This document shows, piece after piece, positions 8,753 through 17,486 of a stretch of DNA of 64,000 nt. A program made the position numbers and the translations under genes. Under the pieces are notes generated by a model. That model saw nothing but the letters and a program-made list of their open reading frames with translations. It searched no databases and had not been told where the DNA came from. The stretch is from Photobacterium proteolyticum (lineage in GTDB: Bacteria > Pseudomonadota > Gammaproteobacteria > Enterobacterales > Vibrionaceae): positions 107,890 through 171,889 of the forward strand of contig NZ_MJIL01000087.1 of assembly GCF_001939735.1 (NCBI RefSeq). Reading direction: 5' to 3'. Within the stretch, counting starts at the first letter, position 1; each line of letters opens with the position of its first letter.

Positions 8753-8798
8753 TCTTTACTTATTCATTCAACCCAAGGACGTTACAACAGAAGCAGAA

Positions 8799-10310
8799 CT
8801 ACAACACAGGCAGAGTCACTCTAAGCTCGGTGCCCTGTGCTTCTCCCGTTATCTGGCTGTTCAGTGTGAAGGTTCCTCCGAGAGCCTGAACCCGCTCGCG
8901 CATCCCGCGCAAGCCAAATCCATTGAGTGTCAGCTCCGGCTTAAAACCGATACCATTATCCCTGACAATCAGCTCAACCTCTTCCCTGATATCGATACGG
9001 ATGCTTACTTCGGAGGCCCTGGCGTATTTCACGATATTATTGAGCGCTTCTTGGCAAATCCGGTACACAGTCACACTCATGGTGTCACTGAGTGCAGCCA
9101 AATCCTGACCGTTATGGTGCCAGTCTATAAGAGTATCGATGCCATGGCTTTCGCACTCGAGTTCTCGGACCAACTGGTGCACAGCATCTTCAAGGCCGAG
9201 ATCATCCAGTGACTTCGGTCTCAGCTGTGTCAGCAGTCCCTTGGTGGTATCGTAAATATTCAGTGACAGCGACTCTATCGTGGTTGCACAAGTCTTCCCC
9301 ATCGGCGTATTTTCAACACGCTGGATAATCGAGGCCTGGGTACGAATCGCCGTGATGTTTTGCCCTATTTCGTCATGAAGCTCACGGGCAACTTCGCGTC
9401 GGACCGATTCTTCTGCCTTTACCAGCTGACGGGACAGGCTGTGGTTACGAACCAGTTCATGGCGGAGCTGCTGGTTCAGCTCACGCTGGCGCTGGATCCC
9501 CATCCCCAGCAGAATTCCCGTCAGGCTCTGAGCCGATAACGACAACAAGAGATCGGTGATCTCAAGATTGCTGCCTCCGGTTCTGGCCGCAATCAATGCC
9601 ACACTGTTTAGCAAGGTGCCTAGCAAAGCGCCCTGCCAACCATACCGAAACGCCAGAAGAATAATCGGGATTGCCAGGCAGAACGGCGCAAACCGGCGCA
9701 TCTCATCAGGCAGGCCAAGCTGAATCGCAATACTAACCATAAACAACGAGGCATAAAGCACCACATGCCGGCTTCGCAGCTCAACAGGGCGAGACACCAG
9801 ACCGACAGTCAGCGGGATCCACGCTTTCTGAAACAAATAGCTCCAAATCAAATAGCAACTGGGCACCAGCATCAACCCGCCGGTAATGCTGACCAGCAGT
9901 ACCATCAGGCTATGATTGCTTTGTGAGGCGACTGCCAGCGTATTTATCAGCGCCGTCAGACCGATCACAGCCCCCATGACGCATAACCTGCGCCACTGGG
10001 TGCCGTAATAATATCGATGGGCCAGCCACAGGACCGGAAGACTGAGTAAACTCGCGGCAATAACCGACACCCACTGTGGCTGTTCGAGCATCACTGCCAA
10101 AGAGACAATCAGCCACCACTCCGCCCCGTATATAGCCGGCCAGTATTGTTTGGGGGCATGAAGAGATATCCCCAATCTCATCGCAAAGGGAAAGAATAAG
10201 ACGGCCAGCTCGGGATCGAGCGTGAAGTAAAAGCCAATGATCCACAGACAGAACCAGCTGCAGGATATCAGCAGCCAGCTACACAGGGAGGTAATAGCAA
10301 AATTACGCAT
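8799..10310 (-). CDS. uhpB: Sensor histidine kinase UhpB (MASE1 type)
   Basis: Membrane histidine kinase that phosphorylates UhpA when UhpC senses external hexose phosphate. The N-terminal about 270 residues are a multi-helix MASE1-type membrane domain. A HisKA_3 dimerisation box 'REVARELHDEIGQNITAIR' follows, with the phospho-accepting histidine at residue 312. The C-terminal ATPase has 'EALNNIVKYARASEV' (N box), 'DNGIGF' (G1) and 'GFGLRGMRERV' (G2). The ATG at 10310 shares its A with the uhpA stop (TGATG), so the two are translationally coupled; an upstream TTG at 10313 is less likely. Confidence 0.94.
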   Translation of the reverse strand: MRNFAITSLCSWLLISCSWFCLWIIGFYFTLDPELAVLFFPFAMRLGISLHAPKQYWPAIYGAEWWLIVSLAVMLEQPQWVSVIAASLLSLPVLWLAHRYYYGTQWRRLCVMGAVIGLTALINTLAVASQSNHSLMVLLVSITGGLMLVPSCYLIWSYLFQKAWIPLTVGLVSRPVELRSRHVVLYASLFMVSIAIQLGLPDEMRRFAPFCLAIPIILLAFRYGWQGALLGTLLNSVALIAARTGGSNLEITDLLLSLSAQSLTGILLGMGIQRQRELNQQLRHELVRNHSLSRQLVKAEESVRREVARELHDEIGQNITAIRTQASIIQRVENTPMGKTCATTIESLSLNIYDTTKGLLTQLRPKSLDDLGLEDAVHQLVRELECESHGIDTLIDWHHNGQDLAALSDTMSVTVYRICQEALNNIVKYARASEVSIRIDIREEVELIVRDNGIGFKPELTLNGFGLRGMRERVQALGGTFTLNSQITGEAQGTELRVTLPVL

Positions 10311-10918
10311 CAAAGCGCCTCAGAAGCGAAACACTTTGCCAGCTCGACATTATTCTTGACGTTCAGTTTGTCCATCGCATTGGCACGATGAACATGAACC
10401 GTCTTATGGCTAAGGCCCAACTTGGCTGCCACCGTCTTTACATCCAGCCCCAATGCCAGCATCTCGCCGATCTGACGCTCACGCTTGGTCAGTTGGGTCA
10501 GTTGCTTACCGCCACGATCGGGAGAAGCCAGCTTCAGTGCAATATCAGGTGTCAGATAACAGCCACCGGTTGCCGCCGTACGTACCGCCTGAATTAATTC
10601 ATCCGGGCTACAACGCTTGCTCAAATAGCCCCTGGCCCCTGCTTCCAGTGCTTTTTCGACAATCGCTACCGAGTCGTGGACACTCAGCATGATGCAGGCT
10701 ATTCCTTCCGGCAAATCGGCCAGCAGAGACAAACCGCTCTCATCCGGCATTGAGATATCCAGAATACAAACCGTTGCCTGGCTGCCCGGAATGCCCAGCC
10801 TTGCTTCCTGCGCAGAGCCAAATTCCCGGACAACCTCTATATCGGTTTCCAACGACAGCAATTGGGCAAACCCAGAACGCACAATAATGTGATCATCTAC
10901 CAGTACGACTTTGATCAT
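10310..10918 (-). CDS. uhpA: Response regulator UhpA (LuxR/FixJ family)
   Basis: Cytoplasmic response regulator that activates uhpT. The receiver domain has the acidic pair D8-D9, the phospho-acceptor D54 ('[12 protein letters not shown]') and the conserved lysine K101. The C-terminal LuxR-type HTH reads '[20 protein letters not shown]' then '[17 protein letters not shown]'. Length (202) and D54 match E. coli UhpA. It is the first gene of uhpABC and overlaps uhpB by one base. A 149-bp gap containing the uhpT terminator separates it from uhpT, so it may have its own promoter. I saw no obvious operator in that gap. Confidence 0.95.
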   Translation of the reverse strand: MIKVVLVDDHIIVRSGFAQLLSLETDIEVVREFGSAQEARLGIPGSQATVCILDISMPDESGLSLLADLPEGIACIMLSVHDSVAIVEKALEAGARGYLSKRCSPDELIQAVRTAATGGCYLTPDIALKLASPDRGGKQLTQLTKRERQIGEMLALGLDVKTVAAKLGLSHKTVHVHRANAMDKLNVKNNVELAKCFASEAL

Positions 10919-11070
10919 CTAGCACCACCCGGCCACAGCAAAAAGAGGCATAAGCTACATCCATCCGCCCTGACAGGCAAGAGCGAAAAATGAAATCCCA
11001 GCATTCATTACATCCCTTATCACAAGAAGCAGTCAGGCCCACTTCCCATATATTCGTTAAGGCATAAAAA

Positions 11071-11090
11071 AACCACCCCGAAGGGTGGTT
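11071..11090 (-). terminator. Intrinsic terminator of uhpT
   Basis: AACCACCC / GGGTGGTT stem followed on the minus strand by a run of seven T. It separates uhpT from uhpABC, so the transporter can be expressed independently of its regulators. Confidence 0.9.
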
Positions 11091-11107
11091 TATTGAGTCA
11101 GCGCAAC

Positions 11108-12508
11108 TTAGGCAAGTTCTACTTCAGTCTCTTGTAGCAAGCGCTTCTCGCGACGGATTTTCTTCTCTTCCGCGATAGCAACAAAGAGCAACAAACCGAT
11201 ACACACTGCGGCTGAGGTATCCAGAGCCGCAAAGGTACCCTGCCAGCCTGTCAAACCGAAGATAGGCGTACCATCAGCAATCATACCCAGACCAAGCTTG
11301 GCAAAACTGTCACCAATCAGGTAAGCAAACGTACCTTTGATACCGTCGGCAACACTGATCGCTTTCTTCGGAACAAAGCCAACGGCAGCAACACCGATAA
11401 GCAGCTGAGGACCGAAAACCAGGAAGCCAAGTACAAACAGAGAACCCAGGTACATGTATTCAGTTGTCGCGGTCTGATAGAACTCAAGAGCAAAGATGAT
11501 TAGTGCCAGAGAAACACATGCGACAAGGGCACGACGACCATTGGCCAAATCAGACAGGTAACCCCACATCAAGGTACCGACCAGAGCACCAACCTCGAAC
11601 ATAGTAAAGCCCTGGATAGCCGTTTCCTTCGAGAAACCAAGCTCCTGATAGGCGTAAACTGTCGACCACTGGTCAATACCGATACGTACGATGTACAGGA
11701 AGATGTTGGCAAAACACAGCAACCAGATAATCTTGTTCTTCAGCACGTATTCCATGAAGATTTCGCGCTTGGTCATCTGGTTTTCTTCAGCGTTGACATC
11801 TTCTTCGCTGACTTCTTCACCGAACAGTTCCTCGGCCTTACCCAAGCCGTAAGCTTCCGGTGAATCACTGCCGTAACGCAGACCGATAAAGCCCACAACC
11901 AGAGCAATGATCGACGGGAAGACAAACATACCGATCACGTGACCATCAAACAGGTAGTTCGCACCGAACAGGGCAACACCTGCCGCACCGGCACCACCGA
12001 CATTGTGTGACATGTTCCAGAAACCCAGGTAGGTACCCCGCTTCTTACGCGGTGTCCACTTGGTAATGGTAGAGTAACTAGACGGACCACCGGTACTCTG
12101 GAAGAAACCGCTCAGACCGTAGAAAGCAATCATCAGGAACAAGCTCACACCTGAACCGCCCATGCTCACACTAAAGCCCAGCATCGCAATACCAGACAAG
12201 ATCAGCATAAACGGCAGAAACTGCTTGGTATTTTTACCATCGGCATAATAAGAAACGGCTGTTTTACCAATACCGTAGGTGATAGAGAAGCCCAAACCAA
12301 TCATACCTAGCTCTGTCATCGACAGGCCGTAGGTTGAAATCATGTCGTTTTGAGCAACATTGAAGTTTTTGCGGATCAGATACATGGTCAGGTAGCCAAT
12401 AAATACAACCAGGTACGATTGCATAAATGGCTTAAACCACATCTTGCGGCGCTCTTCTACAGGCAGATCCAGCGTCGGCTTTCTGACCTGCTCCAACAAT
12501 TTAAACAT
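11108..12508 (-). CDS. uhpT: Hexose-phosphate:phosphate antiporter UhpT
   Basis: Inner-membrane antiporter importing glucose-6-phosphate and related sugar phosphates in exchange for phosphate; in E. coli it is also the fosfomycin entry route. 466 residues with twelve membrane helices. R46 ('YLIRKNFN') and R274 ('[10 protein letters not shown]') match in position the two arginines known to be essential in E. coli UhpT (R46, R275). The family motif '[14 protein letters not shown]' is present. A GAGGG ribosome-binding site precedes the ATG. Gene order here is uhpT then uhpABC, whereas E. coli has uhpABCT. It is probably controlled by UhpA and CRP through the sites listed upstream. Confidence 0.95.
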   Translation of the reverse strand: MFKLLEQVRKPTLDLPVEERRKMWFKPFMQSYLVVFIGYLTMYLIRKNFNVAQNDMISTYGLSMTELGMIGLGFSITYGIGKTAVSYYADGKNTKQFLPFMLILSGIAMLGFSVSMGGSGVSLFLMIAFYGLSGFFQSTGGPSSYSTITKWTPRKKRGTYLGFWNMSHNVGGAGAAGVALFGANYLFDGHVIGMFVFPSIIALVVGFIGLRYGSDSPEAYGLGKAEELFGEEVSEEDVNAEENQMTKREIFMEYVLKNKIIWLLCFANIFLYIVRIGIDQWSTVYAYQELGFSKETAIQGFTMFEVGALVGTLMWGYLSDLANGRRALVACVSLALIIFALEFYQTATTEYMYLGSLFVLGFLVFGPQLLIGVAAVGFVPKKAISVADGIKGTFAYLIGDSFAKLGLGMIADGTPIFGLTGWQGTFAALDTSAAVCIGLLLFVAIAEEKKIRREKRLLQETEVELA

Positions 12509-12720
12509 GTGAAACCCTCAATTTTCTAATATAAAGCCTACTTACTGAATACCTGGCATGTCATGTTCACCACCGAATTATCAGACGGCATTCAGTAAGA
12601 AGACTCCTGGAGATCATCGGGAGCAAAAGAAATAGTTATGCCCATACCGAACCCTAGACAACCAGCCAAACAAGGCGTTTGAAGGCAAGGCATAAGGATG
12701 TTCAACCCGATTGACTGAAG

Positions 12721-12726
12721 ATTTTA
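12721..12726 (-). promoter_or_regulatory. Inferred -10 element of the uhpT promoter
   Basis: On the minus strand TAAAAT lies at 12726-12721. The hexamer 17 bp upstream (AAGCCA) is a poor -35, as expected for an activator-dependent promoter. The predicted start near 12714 puts the inverted repeat at -64 and the CRP site at about -103.5, and leaves a leader of about 205 nt before the uhpT ATG. Confidence 0.5.
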
Positions 12727-12744
12727 AAGACGGTCAGGTTTACT

Positions 12745-12757
12745 GGCTTGAGAAGCC
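12745..12757. promoter_or_regulatory. Inverted repeat GGCTT-gag-AAGCC next to the uhpT promoter
   Basis: Perfect 5-3-5 inverted repeat centred near -37 from the inferred uhpT start. It overlaps the poor -35 region and could be a secondary UhpA site. Confidence 0.3.
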
Positions 12758-12770
12758 GACCTAAAACAAT

Positions 12771-12785
12771 TAGGAAAGATTCCTA
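12771..12785. promoter_or_regulatory. Candidate UhpA operator upstream of uhpT
   Basis: Perfect inverted repeat TAGGAA-AGA-TTCCTA, with weaker A/T symmetry extending further on both sides. It is centred 64 bp upstream of the inferred transcription start, the position I recall for the main UhpA element at E. coli uhpT. Confidence 0.5.
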
Positions 12786-12809
12786 GTTTTTACCGCTTGG
12801 CCGAAAAAG

Positions 12810-12825
12810 CGTGAAAGTAATCACA
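12810..12825. promoter_or_regulatory. CRP (cAMP receptor protein) site upstream of uhpT
   Basis: CGTGA-N6-TCACA (on the minus strand TGTGA-N6-TCACG) matches the CRP core TGTGA-N6-TCACA at 9 of 10 positions. Its centre is 39.5 bp from the candidate UhpA repeat. Confidence 0.7.
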
Positions 12826-12881
12826 TTAAAATTATGGAGATGAAAGGAGGGAACGATAAAGTATGCGAATCAATAAATAGA

Positions 12882-12908
12882 AAAGCGAGAGCTGAACACC
12901 CTCGCTTT
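12882..12908 (-). terminator. Terminator hairpin of the ycbL gene
   Basis: AAAGCGAG / CTCGCTTT arms with an 11-nt loop, starting 26 nt beyond the minus-strand stop of ycbL. The T-run after it on the minus strand is short. Confidence 0.6.
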
Positions 12909-12933
12909 GTCATGTCCCAGGAATTGAAGCCTG

Positions 12934-13587
12934 TTAGTACAGCGGCATTTCGTCTGCCACAAACGGATTTGACACCCGTTCTTTGCCAAATGTCGACATC
13001 GGGCCGTGGCCCGGGACAAAGGAAACATCATTGCCAAGGGGCCACAACTTGCCCTTGATAGAATTGATCAGGGTCTGAAAATCACCTTTCGGGAAATCGG
13101 TACGCCCAATCCCGCCATTGAACAGCACATCCCCCACGAAGGCGACACTGGCTTCGGCACTGTAGAGCACGACATGGCCCGGCGTATGCCCCGGGGTGTG
13201 GTACACACTTAATGACTGATTGCCGACTGTAACCACATCACCGTCTTCCAGCCACTGATCCGGATCGAAGGCTTCTGTCAGCGGGAAACCAAACATCTCG
13301 CTCTGACGAGGCAGCCCCTGCAGCCAGAATGCATCCTCTTTATGCGGACCTACCACAGGTACACCTAGCTCGGCGGCTAGCGGCTCGGTACCGCCGACAT
13401 GATCAAGGTGGCCATGAGTCAGGATCAACTTGGTGACTGTCAGCCCCAATTGCTGAACCTTGTCTTTTAGCAAATGAATATCGCCACCGGGATCGACCAA
13501 GGCAGCTTCGTTGGTTTCATCACACCAAATAACCGAACAGTTTTGCTGAAACGGGGTAACTGGAACAATTTCAAACTGGAGACTCAT
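12934..13587 (-). CDS. ycbL: Metallo-beta-lactamase-fold hydrolase YcbL (glyoxalase II-like)
   Basis: 217-residue single-domain MBL-fold hydrolase. The metal-binding motif 'THGHLDH' is intact and further metal ligands lie in 'YHTPGHTPGH', 'VGDVLFNGGIGRTDF' and 'FVPGHGP'. Homologues such as Salmonella YcbL have type II glyoxalase (S-lactoylglutathione thioesterase) activity. The substrate here is inferred. No signal peptide, so it is cytoplasmic. It lies next to mepK and ldtD in the same order as in E. coli. Confidence 0.93.
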   Translation of the reverse strand: MSLQFEIVPVTPFQQNCSVIWCDETNEAALVDPGGDIHLLKDKVQQLGLTVTKLILTHGHLDHVGGTEPLAAELGVPVVGPHKEDAFWLQGLPRQSEMFGFPLTEAFDPDQWLEDGDVVTVGNQSLSVYHTPGHTPGHVVLYSAEASVAFVGDVLFNGGIGRTDFPKGDFQTLINSIKGKLWPLGNDVSFVPGHGPMSTFGKERVSNPFVADEMPLY

Positions 13588-13664
13588 AGCCCTTTCCTAA
13601 CTCGCAATAATCTGGGGGCAGGATAACATGCCACAGGCAGTAACAACAAAATCCCAGAGACAAC

Positions 13665-13706
13665 AAAGCCGGAATCTATCAAGAGAGGGAGATAGAAACC
13701 GGCTTT
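13665..13706 (-). terminator. Terminator hairpin of mepK
   Basis: AAAGCCGG / CCGGCTTT outer stem with an inner TCTATC / GATAGA stem, just beyond the mepK stop on the minus strand. Confidence 0.7.
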
Positions 13707-13761
13707 GGAATTATTCGACAATTATTACACTCAGTACGGCCGAATGTTCGATCTGTATGGC

Positions 13762-14310
13762 TTACCAACGACGAACCGGGCCTGTATCAATATGAACGAA
13801 ACCACTTTTCGGGTAATAGCCTACCCCGCCTAGACGTAGTTCTAGGGCGGCGTTACGCACCTTGGACAATGGTACTCCTTCAAGATTGAAGTCAATGGCT
13901 TCGCCTTTCATATGGTAGCTCTTTTTCGCCACCCCGCCATTTTTCTGCAATGCTTTATTGGTCTCGGGCGAGCGATAACCGGAAATAATCCGAACCTGGC
14001 CCTTATGCCCCAAACCCGCCTGTATTTCGGCTATCGCATCAAACAGACGGCGATCCATGTTCGCCACTTCATTACGACGGAAATCACGGCAGATATGGTT
14101 AATACGCTTCAGCTCTTCCTTGATATAACTTTGACCATCAAAGTACTGGGTTTCCAGATCTTCTTTGGTATGAATATTACACAGCGAAATTTTTCTCGCA
14201 CTTGTTGCTTTATACGGGCTAGCTAATGCCACTCCTGGCAATAAACATGCGCCAACCGCCAGTCCCCCAGCAACCAATAACTGACGGCGCTTGTAATCAA
14301 TCTCAGACAT
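13762..14310 (-). CDS. mepK: Murein endopeptidase YcbK/MepK (DUF882, peptidase M15 fold)
   Basis: 182-residue exported protein. The N-terminus 'YKRRQLLVAGGLAVGACLLPG' (split: RR at residues 8-9, hydrophobic stretch 12-28, AxA near 30) looks like a twin-arginine signal. The zinc peptidase core has 'RIISGYRSPETNKAL', 'KKSYHMKGEAIDFNL' (His and Asp ligands) and 'FVHIDTGPVRRW' (C-terminal His ligand). E. coli MepK cleaves 3-3 crosslinks in peptidoglycan, the same bonds made by LdtD encoded just upstream. It is probably cotranscribed with or adjacent to ldtD, 152 bp apart on the same strand. Confidence 0.92.
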   Translation of the reverse strand: MSEIDYKRRQLLVAGGLAVGACLLPGVALASPYKATSARKISLCNIHTKEDLETQYFDGQSYIKEELKRINHICRDFRRNEVANMDRRLFDAIAEIQAGLGHKGQVRIISGYRSPETNKALQKNGGVAKKSYHMKGEAIDFNLEGVPLSKVRNAALELRLGGVGYYPKSGFVHIDTGPVRRW

Positions 14311-14462
14311 CCTAAACTAAACCACTTTCTTGCTAATATCGGGCCAAAGCCGTGAATCGAAAAGCAAGATACCGTTCAGTTTTTGTTCAGTCAAACGTGT
14401 TAAACGCAATAAAACGCTCAGTTATTGTACCGAACTCGGCTAATTACTGACTTATAAGAAAA

Positions 14463-16148
14463 TTATTCGTGGTAAATAATTGTAAATTTTTCTTCTTTTT
14501 GAGACATCTCACTCATACGATCATAGCTATAGACATCATCACGGAAATTCACCTGTCCCTGATTATCTACCCAGGCTGTCTGATAAATCAGATGCACTTT
14601 AACCCGGCTATTTAAGCCGATGGTTTTGGTTTTGGTTCTCGCCTTGAGCTCGTTGACACGCTGCTCAGTGACGCCAGAGTAGGTAAGCAGAATCATCGCC
14701 AAGTCATCTGCATGCTCGACCCTGATGCAGCCAGAGCTAAATGCCCGTTCATCTTTATTGAACAGACTTTTGGCCGGGGTGTCATGAAGGTAGATCGAAT
14801 TATCATTCGGTATGTTGAACTTAAAGCGACCGAGGGCATTCTTCTTGCCCGGCTTTTGCCGTAATCGATAAGGAAAGGCTTTGGCATTTACTATTCGCCA
14901 ATCAATGGTGTGGATAGGGATCTGCTCCGAACTTGTCCAGCTGCGGATCACCCTGAAGTCATTCCTATACAGGTAACCTCGGTCATACCTGGCCTTGGGC
15001 AAGATATCTTTGCGCATGATAGAAATCGGCACGTTCCAGTACGGGTTGAAGACAACCGATGCCACCGTCGAGGTCATCAAAGGAGTACGGCGACTGGGCC
15101 GGCCGACGATCACCTTGCTATCCAACACATGTTTGTTATCGAGCCACAGCGTCAGCTCATAATCGGGGATATTCACGACAAGCATTGAAGGATGAACGGC
15201 CGGCCACAAGTGCAGGCGCTGCGCATTGAGCGCCAGGAGCCGAATACGCTCTTTTGCCGGCATCGCAAGCCAATAACGGGTTTTAGGGCCTATGGTGCCA
15301 TCAACTTTAAGTCCATGCCGCTGCTGGAAGCTTTTTATCGCATTGACCAGATCTATATTGTAAGTGCGAACCTTTGCCTCACGCAGTTGCTCCGCCTCGT
15401 AATCCTGCAAATCACCAAGATTTTCAAGAATCGTAATCAAGCCGTCAGGGTTCTTAAGCCGGGTTCCTAGACGAATAATCCCCTGCTGATAAAATCCGGG
15501 CCAGCGCTGGCTGGCGGCCTGCTCCAACTCTTTGATGGCCAACTGGATCTGCGTATAGCGGTCATCCGCCGGTTTTAGCCCGGCGACAAAAAACCGCAAC
15601 CTGTCGACCTCAACAGCACTGAGCAGCCGTTCAAGCCCTACCGAAGAGGGCGCAGGCAGGCGCGGCTCGACCCCGGCCCCGAACAACCATCCGCGACCGA
15701 ATTCAGGCAAGCTTTCGATATAGCTCATATAAGCCAGCAGCGAATCGGTAGCCAGCAAGTCATACTGGCGCCAGTCATTGGAATTTTTGAAGTGTTGCAA
15801 CAGCGTATAACGGCGCGTGTAGTCAGCGCTAACGCCGGACTGGGCCAAAAGCCTAAGTTGTTCTTCAAACTCATTGGCAGTAAAGGTGTCTTGCCAAAGT
15901 GGCGTATAGCCGATGGCATGGTATAACTGGGCAAGCTTATCAATGTAGCGAATCGCAGAAACGTCATTTGCAATTTCGAGTACCCACTGTTTCGCCTTGT
16001 GTTGTTGCAAGACATCTTCAGCGGGTTGCTGTAGCGAAGCGCCTACAGCCAAGTGGGGTGATGATGACGGTAGGCTTTCCGCCGACACCGCCTGTGTACA
16101 AGTAACCATCAGTACAAGCCCGATACAGCTAAGCTTTGACATTGCCAT
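14463..16148 (-). CDS. ldtD: L,D-transpeptidase YcbB/LdtD
   Basis: Periplasmic enzyme that makes 3-3 (mDap-mDap) peptidoglycan crosslinks. A signal peptide covers about residues 1-23 (ends 'QAVSA'). A peptidoglycan-binding helical domain is visible at 'NAIKSFQQRHGLKVDGTIGP'. The YkuD catalytic domain has 'HDTPAKSLFNKDERAFSSGC' followed by 'IRVEHADDL', with the nucleophile at C474. The length of 561 is slightly under that of E. coli LdtD. The ATG at 16148 follows GGGGAT at good spacing; a second ATG two codons later is possible. A striking nested palindrome lies 145-190 bp upstream. Confidence 0.94.
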   Translation of the reverse strand: MAMSKLSCIGLVLMVTCTQAVSAESLPSSSPHLAVGASLQQPAEDVLQQHKAKQWVLEIANDVSAIRYIDKLAQLYHAIGYTPLWQDTFTANEFEEQLRLLAQSGVSADYTRRYTLLQHFKNSNDWRQYDLLATDSLLAYMSYIESLPEFGRGWLFGAGVEPRLPAPSSVGLERLLSAVEVDRLRFFVAGLKPADDRYTQIQLAIKELEQAASQRWPGFYQQGIIRLGTRLKNPDGLITILENLGDLQDYEAEQLREAKVRTYNIDLVNAIKSFQQRHGLKVDGTIGPKTRYWLAMPAKERIRLLALNAQRLHLWPAVHPSMLVVNIPDYELTLWLDNKHVLDSKVIVGRPSRRTPLMTSTVASVVFNPYWNVPISIMRKDILPKARYDRGYLYRNDFRVIRSWTSSEQIPIHTIDWRIVNAKAFPYRLRQKPGKKNALGRFKFNIPNDNSIYLHDTPAKSLFNKDERAFSSGCIRVEHADDLAMILLTYSGVTEQRVNELKARTKTKTIGLNSRVKVHLIYQTAWVDNQGQVNFRDDVYSYDRMSEMSQKEEKFTIIYHE

Positions 16149-16292
16149 GAGAGATCCCCGTCAACAACATTTTAAGTATGGCAAACTCGCAAAGTAACGG
16201 ATTTAAATTTAGCTTCGGGGAACTCACGGCAATGTTTCAATTCTTAAACTCAATCCATTTCGTCAGAAAAGATACAAGCAGCAGAAAAGGCC

Positions 16293-16339
16293 GCCAGTAC
16301 CCTATCCTTTTGAGTTAACTCAACAACACAGGTACTGGC
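16293..16339. repeat. Nested palindrome upstream of ldtD
   Basis: Outer arms GCCAGTACC (16293-16301) and GGTACTGGC (16331-16339) are perfect inverted repeats. They enclose, almost symmetrically (8 and 7 nt), a perfect 14-bp palindrome TTGAGTTAACTCAA (16310-16323). It lies between the DUF1513 stop and ldtD. It could be a transcription terminator for the operon, an operator, or a repeat element; no T-run follows directly. Confidence 0.6.
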
Positions 16340-16391
16340 AGACTCTATTGGAGATAGCCAAATTATTTTTACAAAAAACTGGAAAAAAGCA

Positions 16392-17486
16392 TTAACTTGG
16401 CAAGACGTTCCAATGGTTATCCCACATAACTGGGCTTTGATAGGCACGAACTTGCTTGGGCGGAGTAATTGTCAGCACTTTTCCTGATCCCGAGCCGACC
16501 AACCATTCACCATCAATTACACCGACCCCGGAGGCATCAACCAAGGGTCTGATTTCAACCAGTTCCATGCTCGCCTCATGCCAGATACCATAGCAATTTC
16601 CTCGCGGAGAGGTCGCCAGCAAATAGCCATCGACACTGGCAATACTGGCAACGTAATGATTAAACCTCAACCATTGCTCATCATCGGCCTGCAGGTGTCT
16701 CAGCGGCTGTCCACGACGATGCAGCGCCACCAGAGGCGCAGCCTGCTCGGGCTCGCCGCGGTACTGCTGCCCGCAGGCAATCTCACCTGTATCAGTAACA
16801 CTCAGGTGACGGATACTGAGCCGTTTATCCTCCAGTTCAACGCGTTCCAGCACGCCACCGGTTTGAACATCAAGATACACCAGCGCCGGCTGCATTGAGT
16901 CCAGGTTGAGTGGCTTCCGTCCCTGGGTGTGTACTCCACCAACACCAATAGCCAGAGTATGCTCATCGGCTAACACGACTTCATGGGGGCCGATACCAAA
17001 TCCAGTAAACTCAGCAACCTTGGCCATCCCGGCCTTGATGTCATAGACCCCAATCACACCTTCGCTGCTGGTCTTGACGCCTTCGGTAGCATAGAGGTAA
17101 TTGCCATCTGCCGAAAACACGCCATGACCATAATAATGGCGTTCTGGAGCGGCGGCCCTGATCGGCCATTCCTGCCCGCTCTGATAATCGAACACTTGCA
17201 AGTACTGCCCCGGACGACGGCTAAACGCCGCCGCTAAAGTACCGTTAGGCTGTATAGCAATACCGTGTCCACGACCCGGTAACGCGAATTGATATATCGG
17301 CTGGCCATCCTGGCTGGCAACAACCACACTGTAAGCACCAGCAGGAGTACGGCTGCATCCGATAAGCTTCGGTGGCTGCGTTGTCTTGCCCATCGAGCAG
17401 GCCGACAGCAAACCGGCAGCCGGAACGACTGTCATCGCCCCCAACGCCGTGCGTAGCAGTTTCCTGCGAGTAAAATCAGTCACCAT
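16392..17486 (-). CDS. DUF1513 periplasmic protein, Tat-type lipoprotein
   Basis: Last gene of the imelysin operon. With the start at 17486 the N-terminus reads 'MVTDFTRRKLLRTALGAM', a twin-arginine signal, followed by a lipobox 'LLSAC'. It is therefore probably a Tat-exported lipoprotein. The rest is beta-propeller-like: 'GRGHGIAIQPNGTLAAAFSR', 'YGHGVFSADGNYLYATEG', 'GIGPHEVVLADEHTLAIGVG'. An ATG at 17495 is also possible; starts further upstream run deep into the preceding gene. It overlaps that gene by 11 bp, indicating coupling. The family travels with imelysin and DUF1111 genes; its biochemistry is unknown to me. Confidence 0.85.
   Translation of the reverse strand: MVTDFTRRKLLRTALGAMTVVPAAGLLSACSMGKTTQPPKLIGCSRTPAGAYSVVVASQDGQPIYQFALPGRGHGIAIQPNGTLAAAFSRRPGQYLQVFDYQSGQEWPIRAAAPERHYYGHGVFSADGNYLYATEGVKTSSEGVIGVYDIKAGMAKVAEFTGFGIGPHEVVLADEHTLAIGVGGVHTQGRKPLNLDSMQPALVYLDVQTGGVLERVELEDKRLSIRHLSVTDTGEIACGQQYRGEPEQAAPLVALHRRGQPLRHLQADDEQWLRFNHYVASIASVDGYLLATSPRGNCYGIWHEASMELVEIRPLVDASGVGVIDGEWLVGSGSGKVLTITPPKQVRAYQSPVMWDNHWNVLPS

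Noticed and set aside
12834..13058. Plus-strand ORF with AAAGGAGG near its start
   Set aside because: Its second half is antisense to the well-supported ycbL gene and it spans the ycbL terminator; the protein sequence is not family-like. The Shine-Dalgarno-like run is probably chance.
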